From contig NZ_JAPDMX010000030.1 in NCBI RefSeq assembly GCF_025971955.1, positions 127,752-191,751 of the forward strand: DNA of 64,000 nucleotides. Direction: 5' to 3'. The notes beneath the pieces are model-generated. The model did not search any database. It was not told where the DNA came from and saw only the letters and a program-made list of their open reading frames with translations. The translations under genes and the position numbers were made by a program. Source of the DNA: Shewanella subflava. GTDB lineage: Bacteria > Pseudomonadota > Gammaproteobacteria > Enterobacterales > Shewanellaceae. This document shows positions 52,678 to 62,266 of the stretch, one piece after another; position 1 is the stretch's first letter, and each line of letters begins with the position of its first letter.

Positions 52678-54090
52678 ATGGACAAGCAAGTGAGCTCTCG
52701 CAGTACCAAAGAAAAAGCCCTTAGACTTAATTTGGATGACAAAAAATACGGCACAATTGTAGAGATTGGTGCAGGCCAAGAAGTGGCGCGTAATTTTTTC
52801 GTCGCGGGTGCCGCCGCGGGTACAATTGCAAAGACCATGTCCGCATATGACATGAAGTTTTCCGATGCGATTTATGGTGTGCAACAAAACGGTCGTTATG
52901 TCAGTAAAGGCCGCGTACTTGCCATGATGGAGCAAGAATACGACCTAGTGGTTGAACGTGTGGCAGATGTGCGGTCTCGCTCATCACGCTACTTTAGTTA
53001 TGCCGCTACCGTTGCCGCTAAAAGCTTTAATCGTGATAATGAGTGTCATGCTTGGTGTGGCGTAAGAGTACAAATGTACCCCGGTGCTGAGCCATCAAAT
53101 ATTGTGGTTCATGTTCGCATGTTTGATGACAATGCTGAAGACCAGCAGCAGGCACTGGGCATTCTTGGTGTGAATTTAATTTATGGCAGCTATTATTATT
53201 TTGAAGATCCTAAAAAATTAATTGATTCGCTCACCGATAACATGAAAGCAAATCGTATTGAGATTGACTCGATTGAATTTCAAGGCCCCTATTTTGAAGA
53301 TATAGATAATAAAGCTAAAAACATCCATTTAATTCGCAGTTGGAAAACCCGCGCGGTGATGTTTAAACCCGATGGCAGTGTAGGTGTTCCGGCAGAAATG
53401 CTGTACAAAAAGAACGTGCTGACCATTCGCGGCTCCTTTAAACCTGTCACCAAGTTGAATGTTGACATGATTGAGCAAGGTCAAAAGGCGTTTTCTGAAT
53501 TAGAAGGGGTTGAGATTGATAACACCATTTTAATCGCCGAAATATCCTTAAATGACTTGCAAGGCCATGACGCGAATATGTCAGAAAAAGACATTCTAGA
53601 ACGCGTTCGCTTACTCAACCTGCTGGGTTATAACGTACTCGTATCAGATTACACTCGTTACTTCTCATTACGTGCCTATTTCCGTCAATTCACCAATCAT
53701 CAAATTGGTATTGTTGTGGGTATGATTAACATTAAACAAATTTTTGATGTTGAGTTTTATCGTGGTCTTGAAGGCGGAATTTTAGAAGGTTTTGGTAAAT
53801 TATTCCCCGATAATACCCGCTTATTTGTGTACCCTGAACTGGATGATAAAGGCGTATTAAACGACTTGTCGAATGTGACTGTGCCTTCAAATTTACGTTA
53901 CTTGTACCGTCATCTGGTAGAAAACGGGTTCATTAAAGGCATTGAAACCAGTAATATTGAGCTGTTCAGTATTTATTCTCGCGAAATTCTTAAGCAACTT
54001 GCGCGCGGATCAGACGAATGGCAGCAAGCATTACCCGATACAGTGGTTGAAGAAATTATTAAGCACAAATTATTTGGCTACCGTGGATAA
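52678..54090 (+). CDS. Large soluble protein of unknown function
   Basis: The 470-residue product has no signal peptide and no membrane helix. Notable segments are IVEIGAGQEVARNFFVAGAAAGTIAKT (residues 26-52, glycine- and alanine-rich, perhaps nucleotide-binding), YVSKGRVLAMMEQEYDLV, WCGVRVQMYPGAEPSNIVVHVRM near residue 127 and LIYGSYYYFED near residue 172. The 3' half is acidic alpha/beta with no motif that I know. Homologues exist in marine bacteria as I recall, with inconsistent names, and I assign no function. It is a single gene with a strong terminator. Confidence 0.75.
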   Translation: MDKQVSSRSTKEKALRLNLDDKKYGTIVEIGAGQEVARNFFVAGAAAGTIAKTMSAYDMKFSDAIYGVQQNGRYVSKGRVLAMMEQEYDLVVERVADVRSRSSRYFSYAATVAAKSFNRDNECHAWCGVRVQMYPGAEPSNIVVHVRMFDDNAEDQQQALGILGVNLIYGSYYYFEDPKKLIDSLTDNMKANRIEIDSIEFQGPYFEDIDNKAKNIHLIRSWKTRAVMFKPDGSVGVPAEMLYKKNVLTIRGSFKPVTKLNVDMIEQGQKAFSELEGVEIDNTILIAEISLNDLQGHDANMSEKDILERVRLLNLLGYNVLVSDYTRYFSLRAYFRQFTNHQIGIVVGMINIKQIFDVEFYRGLEGGILEGFGKLFPDNTRLFVYPELDDKGVLNDLSNVTVPSNLRYLYRHLVENGFIKGIETSNIELFSIYSREILKQLARGSDEWQQALPDTVVEEIIKHKLFGYRG

Positions 54091-54157
54091 AGATAAGTCT
54101 TTCAGTGTGTTTCAGCACCTAGAATATAAGCTACAAAACCGATACAGTTAACAATGT

Positions 54158-54190
54158 AAAAGGCCATTTACCCTAAGTAAATGGCCTTTT
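54158..54190 (+). terminator. Strong terminator after the 470-residue gene
   Basis: AAAAGGCCATTTAC (54158-54171) and GTAAATGGCCTTTT (54177-54190) form a perfect 14-bp stem with a five-base loop. Confidence 0.9.
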
Positions 54191-54418
54191 GGTTTTCAGT
54201 CCTAAACCACATCACTTAGGCTCTGCCTGAAGTATCTTCAACGGTATAAGGCAATGTTTAACGGCTTATAAGTCCATTTGAACCTAGCTGATTAACTCAA
54301 GTGATAATTGCTAATGGTGCGGTACAAGCTTCTAAATCAGGGATGATTTAGTAGAGCCTTTAGGGATATATTTACGGCGTCTTTTAACGCACGGTAGGAA
54401 AGCGCCCTTTTAGAGCGT

Positions 54419-54460
54419 GATATCAAAGCCACCTTCTTCAGAAGGTGGCTCTTTGATATA
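54419..54460 (-). terminator. Long hairpin at the end of the glg operon
   Basis: GATATCAAAGCCACCTTC and GAAGGTGGCTCTTTGATAT pair almost perfectly, with one extra base in the right arm and a four-base loop. It lies 31 bp after glgA on the leftward transcript and is the likely end of the glg operon. Confidence 0.75.
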
Positions 54461-54490
54461 TGATTAATTCTGCTCACAGTGAAACTGATC

Positions 54491-56170
54491 TCAATCACAG
54501 TAAAGCTGCTCATTGTAACTTTGCGCTACCCTAGCCCAATCAAAACGCGCTTTGGATGCGGCAAGCTTAACACTTGCCAACGTTTCATTATCGTATGCAA
54601 GACAAAGGCGAAATTGTTCAACAAAATGTGTAGCTTGTTGCGGTGCATCTACCCCCTCAAATACCCACCCATTTTGTTGATGCTTGACAGTATCCTTTAA
54701 CCCTCCAACAGCATGAACCAAACAGGGTTGTCCATGCTTCATTGCCAACATTTGGCTTATGCCGCAGGGCTCGAAGCTGCTTGGCATCAAAAACAAATCT
54801 CCTTGCTGATACAAGTCCTCAGACAAAGCTTCATCATAGCCATTTAAGAAAAGGCAATTAGTATGCTGTGCTGCAATGGTTTTTATTTGCGAAGATAAAT
54901 GCTCATCACCACTGCCAAGAATAATCATTACAGCTTGTGGATCGTGATTAGCTAAATCGACCAAGATTTGTACTAACGCAGGTTTGCCATTGCTTAACTT
55001 TTGCAAAAACAACATCACTTTTTGTGACGTTAAGCGCCCAACTGATGTGATCAATAAACCCGCATTGGCCGTCTTTCGTGATGATGACAATTTAGCAATG
55101 TATTGCTGCAACCTTTGACTGGCGACAAAATCCGCCGCGCTTACTGTGGTTTTATGCGCCTGCCATTTGATTACAGCATTCTGCGCGATGTTGAGCAGAG
55201 ATAATCTTTGCTTAATCTGAATTGATTGGCCGTTAAATGTATCTACCTCAGGGTAATTACAACCATTGATAATACCGACAAGTTGATTCTGCTGTGCTTT
55301 TGTCTGTAAATCCTGCTCTAAGCCCTCACCCCCAATAAAACCGATTTGTGGCTCGGATGCGCGTAATATCTCTTTGGCATAGGTCGGTGACACCACATGA
55401 ACCAGATCACTAAACACTATGCCCATCCGCATCGGATTTACGCAGCTGTTATAGCGAGGATCTAATATCGCATTTGAAAACCATTGATGTTGATGCAGCA
55501 TATCAACCGAAAACCATCGTGCAAACCAATGGCAAAATGACGATTGCTCACCCGAAAAAGGTCTGATCCCTTGTAAGGCAAGATTGTGGATCGTAAACAC
55601 ACACTTTATGGCCTTCAGTGCTGCAAACTCGGCTACAGTTGCTCTTAACATGGCAATCATTGCAGTATGCCAGTCGTGCAAATGCATCACTTGATAATCA
55701 CCCAGTTTGCCTTCTAACAACGCTTGTGCGACCGCTAAACTAAATAAAGCAAATTTATTAGCATCATCAGCAAAAGGTCTGTCTGCACTGCTCTGGGTGT
55801 AAATACTGCCATCATGTTGGTTAAACAATGGATGCGCGAACAGGTACACCCAATTTTGCTGCTGTTGCGGGTCATTGTCACTTTCTGCAAAAGCTATCTG
55901 GCTATCTATCACAGTATATTTGGTTTTAGGCCGCAACATCTTATAAATCATCACAGACTCAGTCCTATTTCCATAGGGGACGACGACTTCGGCTGTGTGT
56001 GTTGCAGCGTAATAATCTTTTAAAAATCCATATTCAGGCATCGCCACATCGGCTGAAACCGCACAGGTATTTAATGCTTCAGGCAGATCGCGAATAACAT
56101 CGCCCATCCCTCCGACTTTGGCATTAATTAACGCATCATTTTCTGCAGCAACAAGTAACACTTTTTTCAT
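54491..56170 (-). CDS. glgA: Glycogen synthase
   Basis: GlgA transfers glucose from ADP-glucose to glycogen. ATG 56170, with AAGGA seven bases upstream, gives 559 residues, longer than E. coli GlgA (477). KVGGMGDVIRDLP near residue 18 binds ADP-glucose; LHDWHTAMIA near residue 160 and SSFEPCGISQMLAMKHGQPC near residue 455 are the other GT-B catalytic motifs. Insertions in the middle explain the length. glgC ends 9 bp upstream. Confidence 0.95.
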   Translation of the reverse strand: MKKVLLVAAENDALINAKVGGMGDVIRDLPEALNTCAVSADVAMPEYGFLKDYYAATHTAEVVVPYGNRTESVMIYKMLRPKTKYTVIDSQIAFAESDNDPQQQQNWVYLFAHPLFNQHDGSIYTQSSADRPFADDANKFALFSLAVAQALLEGKLGDYQVMHLHDWHTAMIAMLRATVAEFAALKAIKCVFTIHNLALQGIRPFSGEQSSFCHWFARWFSVDMLHQHQWFSNAILDPRYNSCVNPMRMGIVFSDLVHVVSPTYAKEILRASEPQIGFIGGEGLEQDLQTKAQQNQLVGIINGCNYPEVDTFNGQSIQIKQRLSLLNIAQNAVIKWQAHKTTVSAADFVASQRLQQYIAKLSSSRKTANAGLLITSVGRLTSQKVMLFLQKLSNGKPALVQILVDLANHDPQAVMIILGSGDEHLSSQIKTIAAQHTNCLFLNGYDEALSEDLYQQGDLFLMPSSFEPCGISQMLAMKHGQPCLVHAVGGLKDTVKHQQNGWVFEGVDAPQQATHFVEQFRLCLAYDNETLASVKLAASKARFDWARVAQSYNEQLYCD

Positions 56171-56179
56171 TAACAATCC

Positions 56180-57445
56180 TTATTCGTAGCCAACTGCTAG
56201 TCCAAGCATTTTACGAGTCACTAAGGTAATGCCTTTTTCGGACACCCTAAAACCTCGTGCTTTATCATGCTCATGGTTATAACCAATCTCCATGCCCTCG
56301 GGAATAATGCAACCGCGATCGAGTATCGCATTTTTGATTTTGCAGTTTTTCAGTACCACAACATCAGGCAAGAGCACTGAGTCTTTAACCAATGAATAGG
56401 AGCAAATACGCACTTCATCAAATAACACGCTACGTTTAACTTTTGCGCCTGAAATAATGCAGCCCCCCGATACGATAGAATCAACCGCCATACCGCGACG
56501 GTCTTCATCATCAAATACAAACTTCGCCGGCGGTAATTGTTCCTGATAGGTCCAGATTGGCCATTTAGCATCGTAGAGATTTAATGCTGGCGTGGGTGAC
56601 AATAACTCCATGTTGGCCTGAAAAAATGAATCTAACGTCCCCACATCTCGCCAATATGCGGGTTCATCTTCAATAGCACTGACAAATGGAAACGCAAATA
56701 CATTATGTTCTTTAATGATTTTGGGAATAATGTCTTTACCAAAATCGCGTTCAGAACCTTCACTCACGGCATCTTTTTTCAATTGGTCGAATAAAAACTT
56801 CGTGTTAAAAACATAGTTACCCATCGAGGCTAAGCATTTATCCGGTTTGCCCGGAATAGGTTTAGGATGCAGCGGTTTTTCTTCAAATCCAATAATGCGA
56901 TTGTTCTCATCAACCTCCATGACACCAAAAGCACCTGCAGCTTCTTCTAAAGGCACTTCTAGGCAACACACGGTCATATCCGCTTGCGACTCTGAATGTT
57001 CAGCCAATAGGCCAGCATAATCCATACGGTAAACATGGTCGCCCGATAAAATCATCACATACTTAGGAATTTCATGGCGAATAATATCAATGTTTTGAAA
57101 CACGGCATCGGCAGTGCCTTCATACCAGTTTCCTGAGGTTTGCTGTGATGCGGGTAATATCTCAACCGATTCACCTAATTCTTTTTTAAAATGTCCCCAA
57201 CCTCGGCTCACATGACGGATCAATGAGTGTGATTTATATTGCGTCACCACCCCCACTCGCCGAATCCCTGAGTTAATGCAATTTGACAAAGGAAAATCGA
57301 TAATTCTGAATTTACCGCCAAAATACAGCGCAGGTTTTGCACGCCAATCGGTTAATTCATGCAAACGTGATCCTCGTCCACCAGCTAAAATGATTGCATA
57401 AGTATCACGCGTTAAATTACTAATATAACGAACACTTTTATTCAT
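56180..57445 (-). CDS. glgC: Glucose-1-phosphate adenylyltransferase
   Basis: GlgC makes ADP-glucose. The 421-residue protein has [22 protein letters not shown] near residue 18 with the ATP-binding and activator-site residues, [14 protein letters not shown] near residue 53, [10 protein letters not shown] near residue 135, and a left-handed beta-helix C-terminal domain. GGAG precedes the ATG; it is the fourth gene of the operon. Confidence 0.96.
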   Translation of the reverse strand: MNKSVRYISNLTRDTYAIILAGGRGSRLHELTDWRAKPALYFGGKFRIIDFPLSNCINSGIRRVGVVTQYKSHSLIRHVSRGWGHFKKELGESVEILPASQQTSGNWYEGTADAVFQNIDIIRHEIPKYVMILSGDHVYRMDYAGLLAEHSESQADMTVCCLEVPLEEAAGAFGVMEVDENNRIIGFEEKPLHPKPIPGKPDKCLASMGNYVFNTKFLFDQLKKDAVSEGSERDFGKDIIPKIIKEHNVFAFPFVSAIEDEPAYWRDVGTLDSFFQANMELLSPTPALNLYDAKWPIWTYQEQLPPAKFVFDDEDRRGMAVDSIVSGGCIISGAKVKRSVLFDEVRICSYSLVKDSVLLPDVVVLKNCKIKNAILDRGCIIPEGMEIGYNHEHDKARGFRVSEKGITLVTRKMLGLAVGYE

Positions 57446-57511
57446 ATACTCACTCCGTGTAAATCATAGTTAAATTGGGTGTTTACGTCCCTGTGTTATG
57501 CAATGTCCACA

Positions 57512-60058
57512 TCACGCTTGGTCATCATCAGCTTGGGTTGTCGTTACTGAATTGAATGACGCCTTAAACCAGATATGTTGTTGATATCCTTCAATCGTTT
57601 TATCACTTGAAAATCGACCACTTGCCGCAGTGTTGCGTATACTGGTCTTTTGCCACTGGGTTGGCTTGGCATACAGTGCTGACACCGCTTCTTGAGCACG
57701 ACAATAATCATCAAAATCAGCGGCGAGCATCCATTGGTCGTGTGGATCACAAATCGCATTGATGATGTTGTCGAAAATGCCTGGCTCAACGAGGTTAAAA
57801 TGCCCCCCGCGCAACATATCCAATACCCCTTTCAACGCTGGCGATTTATCGATATAGGTTTGTGGGTTGTAAGAGGCTTTCAATTGCTGAACTTCTGTGG
57901 TGGTTAGGCCAAATAAAAAGAAATGCTCTTTACCCACTTCTTCGATCATTTCAACGTTCGCACCATCTAAGGTGCCGATAGTAAGTGCGCCGTTCATCAT
58001 AAATTTCATATTGCCAGTACCAGAGGCTTCTTTTCCCGCGGTTGAAATTTGTTCAGACAAATCGGTACCTGGGCAGATTTTTTCCATCGCACTGACGTTG
58101 TAATTTGGCAAAAATGCTAATCTAAGATAAGGCGTAACTAAGGGATCGTTATTGACCATGTGCGCCACATTGTTGATCAATTTGATGATTTGCTTGGCCA
58201 TGGCATAACCTGGTGCAGCTTTACCGCCAATTAATACACAACGTGGTGCCATATTGGCGGTATCACCGTTGAGAATACGTCGATACAAATGAATGACGTG
58301 CATCACATTTAACAGTTGGCGCTTGTACTCGTGAATGCGTTTAACTTGCACATCAAACATCATGCTTGGGTCAAAACGTACGCCACTTTGTTCGAACACA
58401 AAGTCCGCTAACACTTGCTTATTCGCTTGCTTCACTTCTGCCCATTTTTTTACAAAGGCTTTATCTGCCGTGAAAGCATTCAGTGCGGTTAGGTGGGATA
58501 GATCATGGATCCACTCTTGACCTAAATGGCGGCTTATAAGCTCGGTTAAGCGCGAATTACAATTGACTAACCAGCGCCTTGGGGTGACGCCATTGGTACG
58601 GTTATTAAACTTATGCGGCCATAGTTGGTAAAAATCATTAAACAAGCCAGCTTTGAGTAACTGCGTATGCAGGCCAGCAACCCCATTAACCGAAAAACTC
58701 CCCACAATAGCCAGATAGGCCATTCTCACCTGTTGCTGTGGTCCTTCTTCAATAATCGACATTGCGGCTAACTTGTTAATATCTCCAGGCCATTTATGGG
58801 CGACTTGCTCCAAAAATCGCGCATTGATCTCATAAATGATCTGCATTATTCGTGGCAACATATGCTGCATTAACGACACTGGCCAACGTTCAAGCGCTTC
58901 GGGTAATAGCGTATGGTTAGTGTAAGCCATACACTCAGTGGTGATTTTCCACGCGTTGTCCCAACCTAACCCATAAATATCCATTAGCAATCGCATTAAT
59001 TCAGGTACTGCAATGCTGGGATGGGTATCATTCAGCTGAATAGCGTTTTTAGCGCTAAATTGACTGAAATCATCACCATAAATGGCCACATAGCGGGCAA
59101 GTAAATCCTGTAAGCTTGCAGAGCTTAAAAAGTATTGTTGGCGTAAACGTAATTCTTTACCATTTTCACTGGCATCATTGGGATACAGCACCATGGTAAT
59201 TTGTTCAGCAAGGTTTTTATCTGCAACCGCTTCGGCATAATCACCCTCATTAAATTCAGCCAAATCAAAGTCATCATTGGCCTCTGCTTTCCATAACCGC
59301 AAGGTATTGATGCGTCCATTACGGTATCCCGGAACCGGCATATCATAGGGTACGGCTAATACATACTGACAATCCTGCCAAACGTGTTGAATGTGCCCCG
59401 CTTTGTCTTGATAGCTGGTGCAATGACCAAAAAACGGTACTGAGACAATACGATGCGGCATTCTCACTTCCCAAGGGTTACCTTGGCGAAGCCAACGATC
59501 GGGCTTTTCCACTTGGTAGCCATTGACAATTTTCTGGGCAAACATGCCGTATTGATAACGAATACCATAACCCGTTACTGCTAAATCTAAACTGGCACAA
59601 CTATCAAGAAAACACGCGGCTAAACGCCCTAAGCCGCCATTACCTAAACCTGCATCATGTTCACATTCTTCGACGGTTTCTAAATCAACGGCATAGTCAG
59701 TTAGCAAGGTTTTGGTGTCTTGAGTTAAATCTAAATTTAATAACGCATTGCCTAATGTACGGCCCATTAAAAACTCTAACGATAAATAGGCCACTTGCTT
59801 TTGTTGATATTGATTATCTTTCAGACGCGTACCTCGCCATTGGTCGAGCATTTGCTCTTTCACCCCAAATGCTACTGCGTCAAATATTGCCGAATCTGCC
59901 TGCTCGTTATGGCACAATCCATAGCGTATTTGACGGGCAACACCAGCAGATAATGTGTCGCATGGCTCGCACGGCTGCGATGCACTATGCAACTGTTCGC
60001 TTGCTTTCGATGCTCCCTTTGCTGGCTTCTTTGCACGAGTACTTTTAGTGGCCGTCAT
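57512..60058 (-). CDS. glgP: Glycogen phosphorylase
   Basis: GlgP releases glucose 1-phosphate from glycogen ends. ATG 60058 has AGGAG six bases upstream, inside the end of glgX. The 848-residue enzyme has an unusual basic N-terminal extension of about 35 residues (ATKSTRAKKPAKGASKAS) before NPD-type sequences, SLEFLMGRTLGNALLN near residue 95, LGNGGLGRLAACFLDS near residue 140 and the PLP Lys in EASGTGNMKFMMNGALTIGT near residue 690. Confidence 0.95.
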   Translation of the reverse strand: MTATKSTRAKKPAKGASKASEQLHSASQPCEPCDTLSAGVARQIRYGLCHNEQADSAIFDAVAFGVKEQMLDQWRGTRLKDNQYQQKQVAYLSLEFLMGRTLGNALLNLDLTQDTKTLLTDYAVDLETVEECEHDAGLGNGGLGRLAACFLDSCASLDLAVTGYGIRYQYGMFAQKIVNGYQVEKPDRWLRQGNPWEVRMPHRIVSVPFFGHCTSYQDKAGHIQHVWQDCQYVLAVPYDMPVPGYRNGRINTLRLWKAEANDDFDLAEFNEGDYAEAVADKNLAEQITMVLYPNDASENGKELRLRQQYFLSSASLQDLLARYVAIYGDDFSQFSAKNAIQLNDTHPSIAVPELMRLLMDIYGLGWDNAWKITTECMAYTNHTLLPEALERWPVSLMQHMLPRIMQIIYEINARFLEQVAHKWPGDINKLAAMSIIEEGPQQQVRMAYLAIVGSFSVNGVAGLHTQLLKAGLFNDFYQLWPHKFNNRTNGVTPRRWLVNCNSRLTELISRHLGQEWIHDLSHLTALNAFTADKAFVKKWAEVKQANKQVLADFVFEQSGVRFDPSMMFDVQVKRIHEYKRQLLNVMHVIHLYRRILNGDTANMAPRCVLIGGKAAPGYAMAKQIIKLINNVAHMVNNDPLVTPYLRLAFLPNYNVSAMEKICPGTDLSEQISTAGKEASGTGNMKFMMNGALTIGTLDGANVEMIEEVGKEHFFLFGLTTTEVQQLKASYNPQTYIDKSPALKGVLDMLRGGHFNLVEPGIFDNIINAICDPHDQWMLAADFDDYCRAQEAVSALYAKPTQWQKTSIRNTAASGRFSSDKTIEGYQQHIWFKASFNSVTTTQADDDQA

Positions 60059-62213
60059 GTTCATCTCCTTGAAAATTGCTATGAAATATCATCAAGCTGC
60101 GCGGTAGTAGGCTGTATTGGCCATCAGGTTGAATGGTGATCGATTGTCCATCGGTATTTTGTTGTGTGTGTAAAAGACACAGCCACGATGGGAAGTGCGT
60201 TAACTGAGGCAGATGGAATGTGTGCTGAATATCATCGGCATTAAAAAGCAATAATAAGGCCTGAGTATTTTCTGGCACCGCGCCAATCTCGCTTTGAAGT
60301 AAGTTGCCAGTGACAATCACACTTAATGTTTTGCAGTGATACTCGCCCCACAACATTTTGGTCATCGGCTCCCCCAACTTATTGAACCAAGCGATGCCGT
60401 TATCAAATAATGCTTCAGGTTGATGCATAAATTGCTGATGACATAACAACGGAAATTGTTTGCGCAGTTTGATCAATTGCCGCGTAAAACCAACCAGCTC
60501 CCAATCGATTTTTTGCCAGTTAAACCAGTTTTCTGGCCTATCCTGGCAATAAGCATTATTGTTGCCCTGCTGGCTGTGGCCTGCTTCATCTCCGGCCAAT
60601 AACATCGGTACGCCCTGCGACAATAATAATGTCGCCAAAAAGTTGCGCTTTTGCCTTAAGCGAAGGGTATTTATTGCCGCACAATTGGTTTCACCTTCAA
60701 CGCCATAATGACAACTGAAATTCTCTTGATGACCATCGCGATTATCTTCGCCATTTGCTTCATTATGTTTAGCTTGATATGTCACTAAATCATGTAAGGA
60801 GTAACCGTCATGACTGGTGATAAAGTTGATACTGGCTGAGGGCCCGCGGCCATTATGTTCAAATACGTCACTAGAACCATGAAATCGTTTGGCAAACTCA
60901 GATAACATGGCATCGTCACCGCGCCAAAATCGGCGCATGGTATCGCGGTATCGGTCATTCCACTCACTAAACACCACGGGGTAATTGCCTAACTGATATC
61001 CACCGGGGCCAATATCCCAAGGTTCAGCGATCAATTTAACCTGACATAGCACGGGGTCTTGCATCAGGGCATCGAAAAAACCGCTACAGGGATCAAAACC
61101 ATAGTTTTCTCGGCCTAGACAACTGGCAAGGTCAAATCGAAATCCGTCTACGCCCATCACTTCAACCCAGTAACGTAACGAGTCCATTACCAGCATCAGT
61201 ACTTGTGGATGATTAATATTAAGGGTGTTACCGCACCCCGTATCATTGATGTAATAACGTGCTTCATTAGGCATCAAACGGTAATAGCTAGCGTTATCTA
61301 TACTTCTGAAGTGATAACTGGGACCAAGATGATTACCTTCTGCGGTATGGTTATAAACCACATCTAAAATCACTTCGATACCCGCCTGATGCAGACTGGA
61401 TACCATTTGACGAAATTCACTAATATCATCAGCGCTGAGATAATGCGGATGGGGTGCAAAAAAGCCCACCGTGTTGTAGCCCCAGTAGTTTTTAAGATTT
61501 TTCTCTATCAAAAAAGGTTCATCGACAAAAGCATGAACAGGTAATAGCTCTATGGCTGTTACGCCAAGTTGACTGAGATAATCAATCACCACAGGACTGG
61601 CCAATCCAACAAATTTACCGCGACTTTGCTGACACAATTTAGGGTGTAATTGGGTAAAACCTTTCACATGGGTTTCATATACAATGCTGTGGTTGAGCGC
61701 GCGTTTTATAGGGGCAATCTTTATGTCAGTAAGCGCTTTAGTATCAACCACCACAGATTTAGGTACATAGGGTGCATTGTCTTTGACACAAAAGGACAAA
61801 TCGGCATTGGCATCATCAACATCATAGGCGTAAATGGCTTTATCGTATTTCAGCTCGCCCACCAACTGCTTGGCATAGGGATCCATAGCCAATTTATGGT
61901 GATTAAATCGATGGCCTAATTCCGGCTGATAAGGACCAAATACCCGATAGCCATAAATTAACCCCGCCTGCGCGCCAACTAACTCACCATGCCAAATATG
62001 ATGGGTTTTGTGGGTCAGTATGTATTGGGCAACTTCGGTATGGGTATTTTGATCAAATACACATAACACCACCTTGGTAGCATTGGCAGAAAACACAGAG
62101 AAGTTGACGCCATCGGTTGTGATGGTAGCGCCAAGGGGATAAGGCTCGCCTGCCGCTAACTGAAAAGAATTCATAGCCATTGGGGGTTGTGAACCATTGG
62201 GTTGTCTATTCAT
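60045..62213 (-). CDS. glgX: Glycogen debranching enzyme
   Basis: GlgX hydrolyses alpha-1,6 branches of phosphorylase-limited glycogen. I start at ATG 62213 because GGGAGG lies six bases upstream; a longer frame to 62240 exists. The 722-residue GH13 enzyme has an N-terminal CBM48-like domain (GVNFSVFSANATKV), DVVYNHTAEG near residue 295, GFRFDLAS (nucleophile Asp) near residue 365, LIAEPWD (acid Glu) near residue 402 and TSHDG near residue 466. Its last codons overlap the glgP start by 14 bp. Confidence 0.95.
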   Translation of the reverse strand: MNRQPNGSQPPMAMNSFQLAAGEPYPLGATITTDGVNFSVFSANATKVVLCVFDQNTHTEVAQYILTHKTHHIWHGELVGAQAGLIYGYRVFGPYQPELGHRFNHHKLAMDPYAKQLVGELKYDKAIYAYDVDDANADLSFCVKDNAPYVPKSVVVDTKALTDIKIAPIKRALNHSIVYETHVKGFTQLHPKLCQQSRGKFVGLASPVVIDYLSQLGVTAIELLPVHAFVDEPFLIEKNLKNYWGYNTVGFFAPHPHYLSADDISEFRQMVSSLHQAGIEVILDVVYNHTAEGNHLGPSYHFRSIDNASYYRLMPNEARYYINDTGCGNTLNINHPQVLMLVMDSLRYWVEVMGVDGFRFDLASCLGRENYGFDPCSGFFDALMQDPVLCQVKLIAEPWDIGPGGYQLGNYPVVFSEWNDRYRDTMRRFWRGDDAMLSEFAKRFHGSSDVFEHNGRGPSASINFITSHDGYSLHDLVTYQAKHNEANGEDNRDGHQENFSCHYGVEGETNCAAINTLRLRQKRNFLATLLLSQGVPMLLAGDEAGHSQQGNNNAYCQDRPENWFNWQKIDWELVGFTRQLIKLRKQFPLLCHQQFMHQPEALFDNGIAWFNKLGEPMTKMLWGEYHCKTLSVIVTGNLLQSEIGAVPENTQALLLLFNADDIQHTFHLPQLTHFPSWLCLLHTQQNTDGQSITIQPDGQYSLLPRSLMIFHSNFQGDEHDGH

Positions 62214-62266
62214 TGCCATCCTCCCTTTAATCTCATTCACACAGCCTCAATCCAATTCATCATTGG

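Larger units (their letters stand above)
54091..54490. other. Gap between the 470-residue gene and glgA
   Basis: No gene is supported between the two hairpins at 54158 and 54419. The middle part (54195-54415) has no clear structure. Confidence 0.5.
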
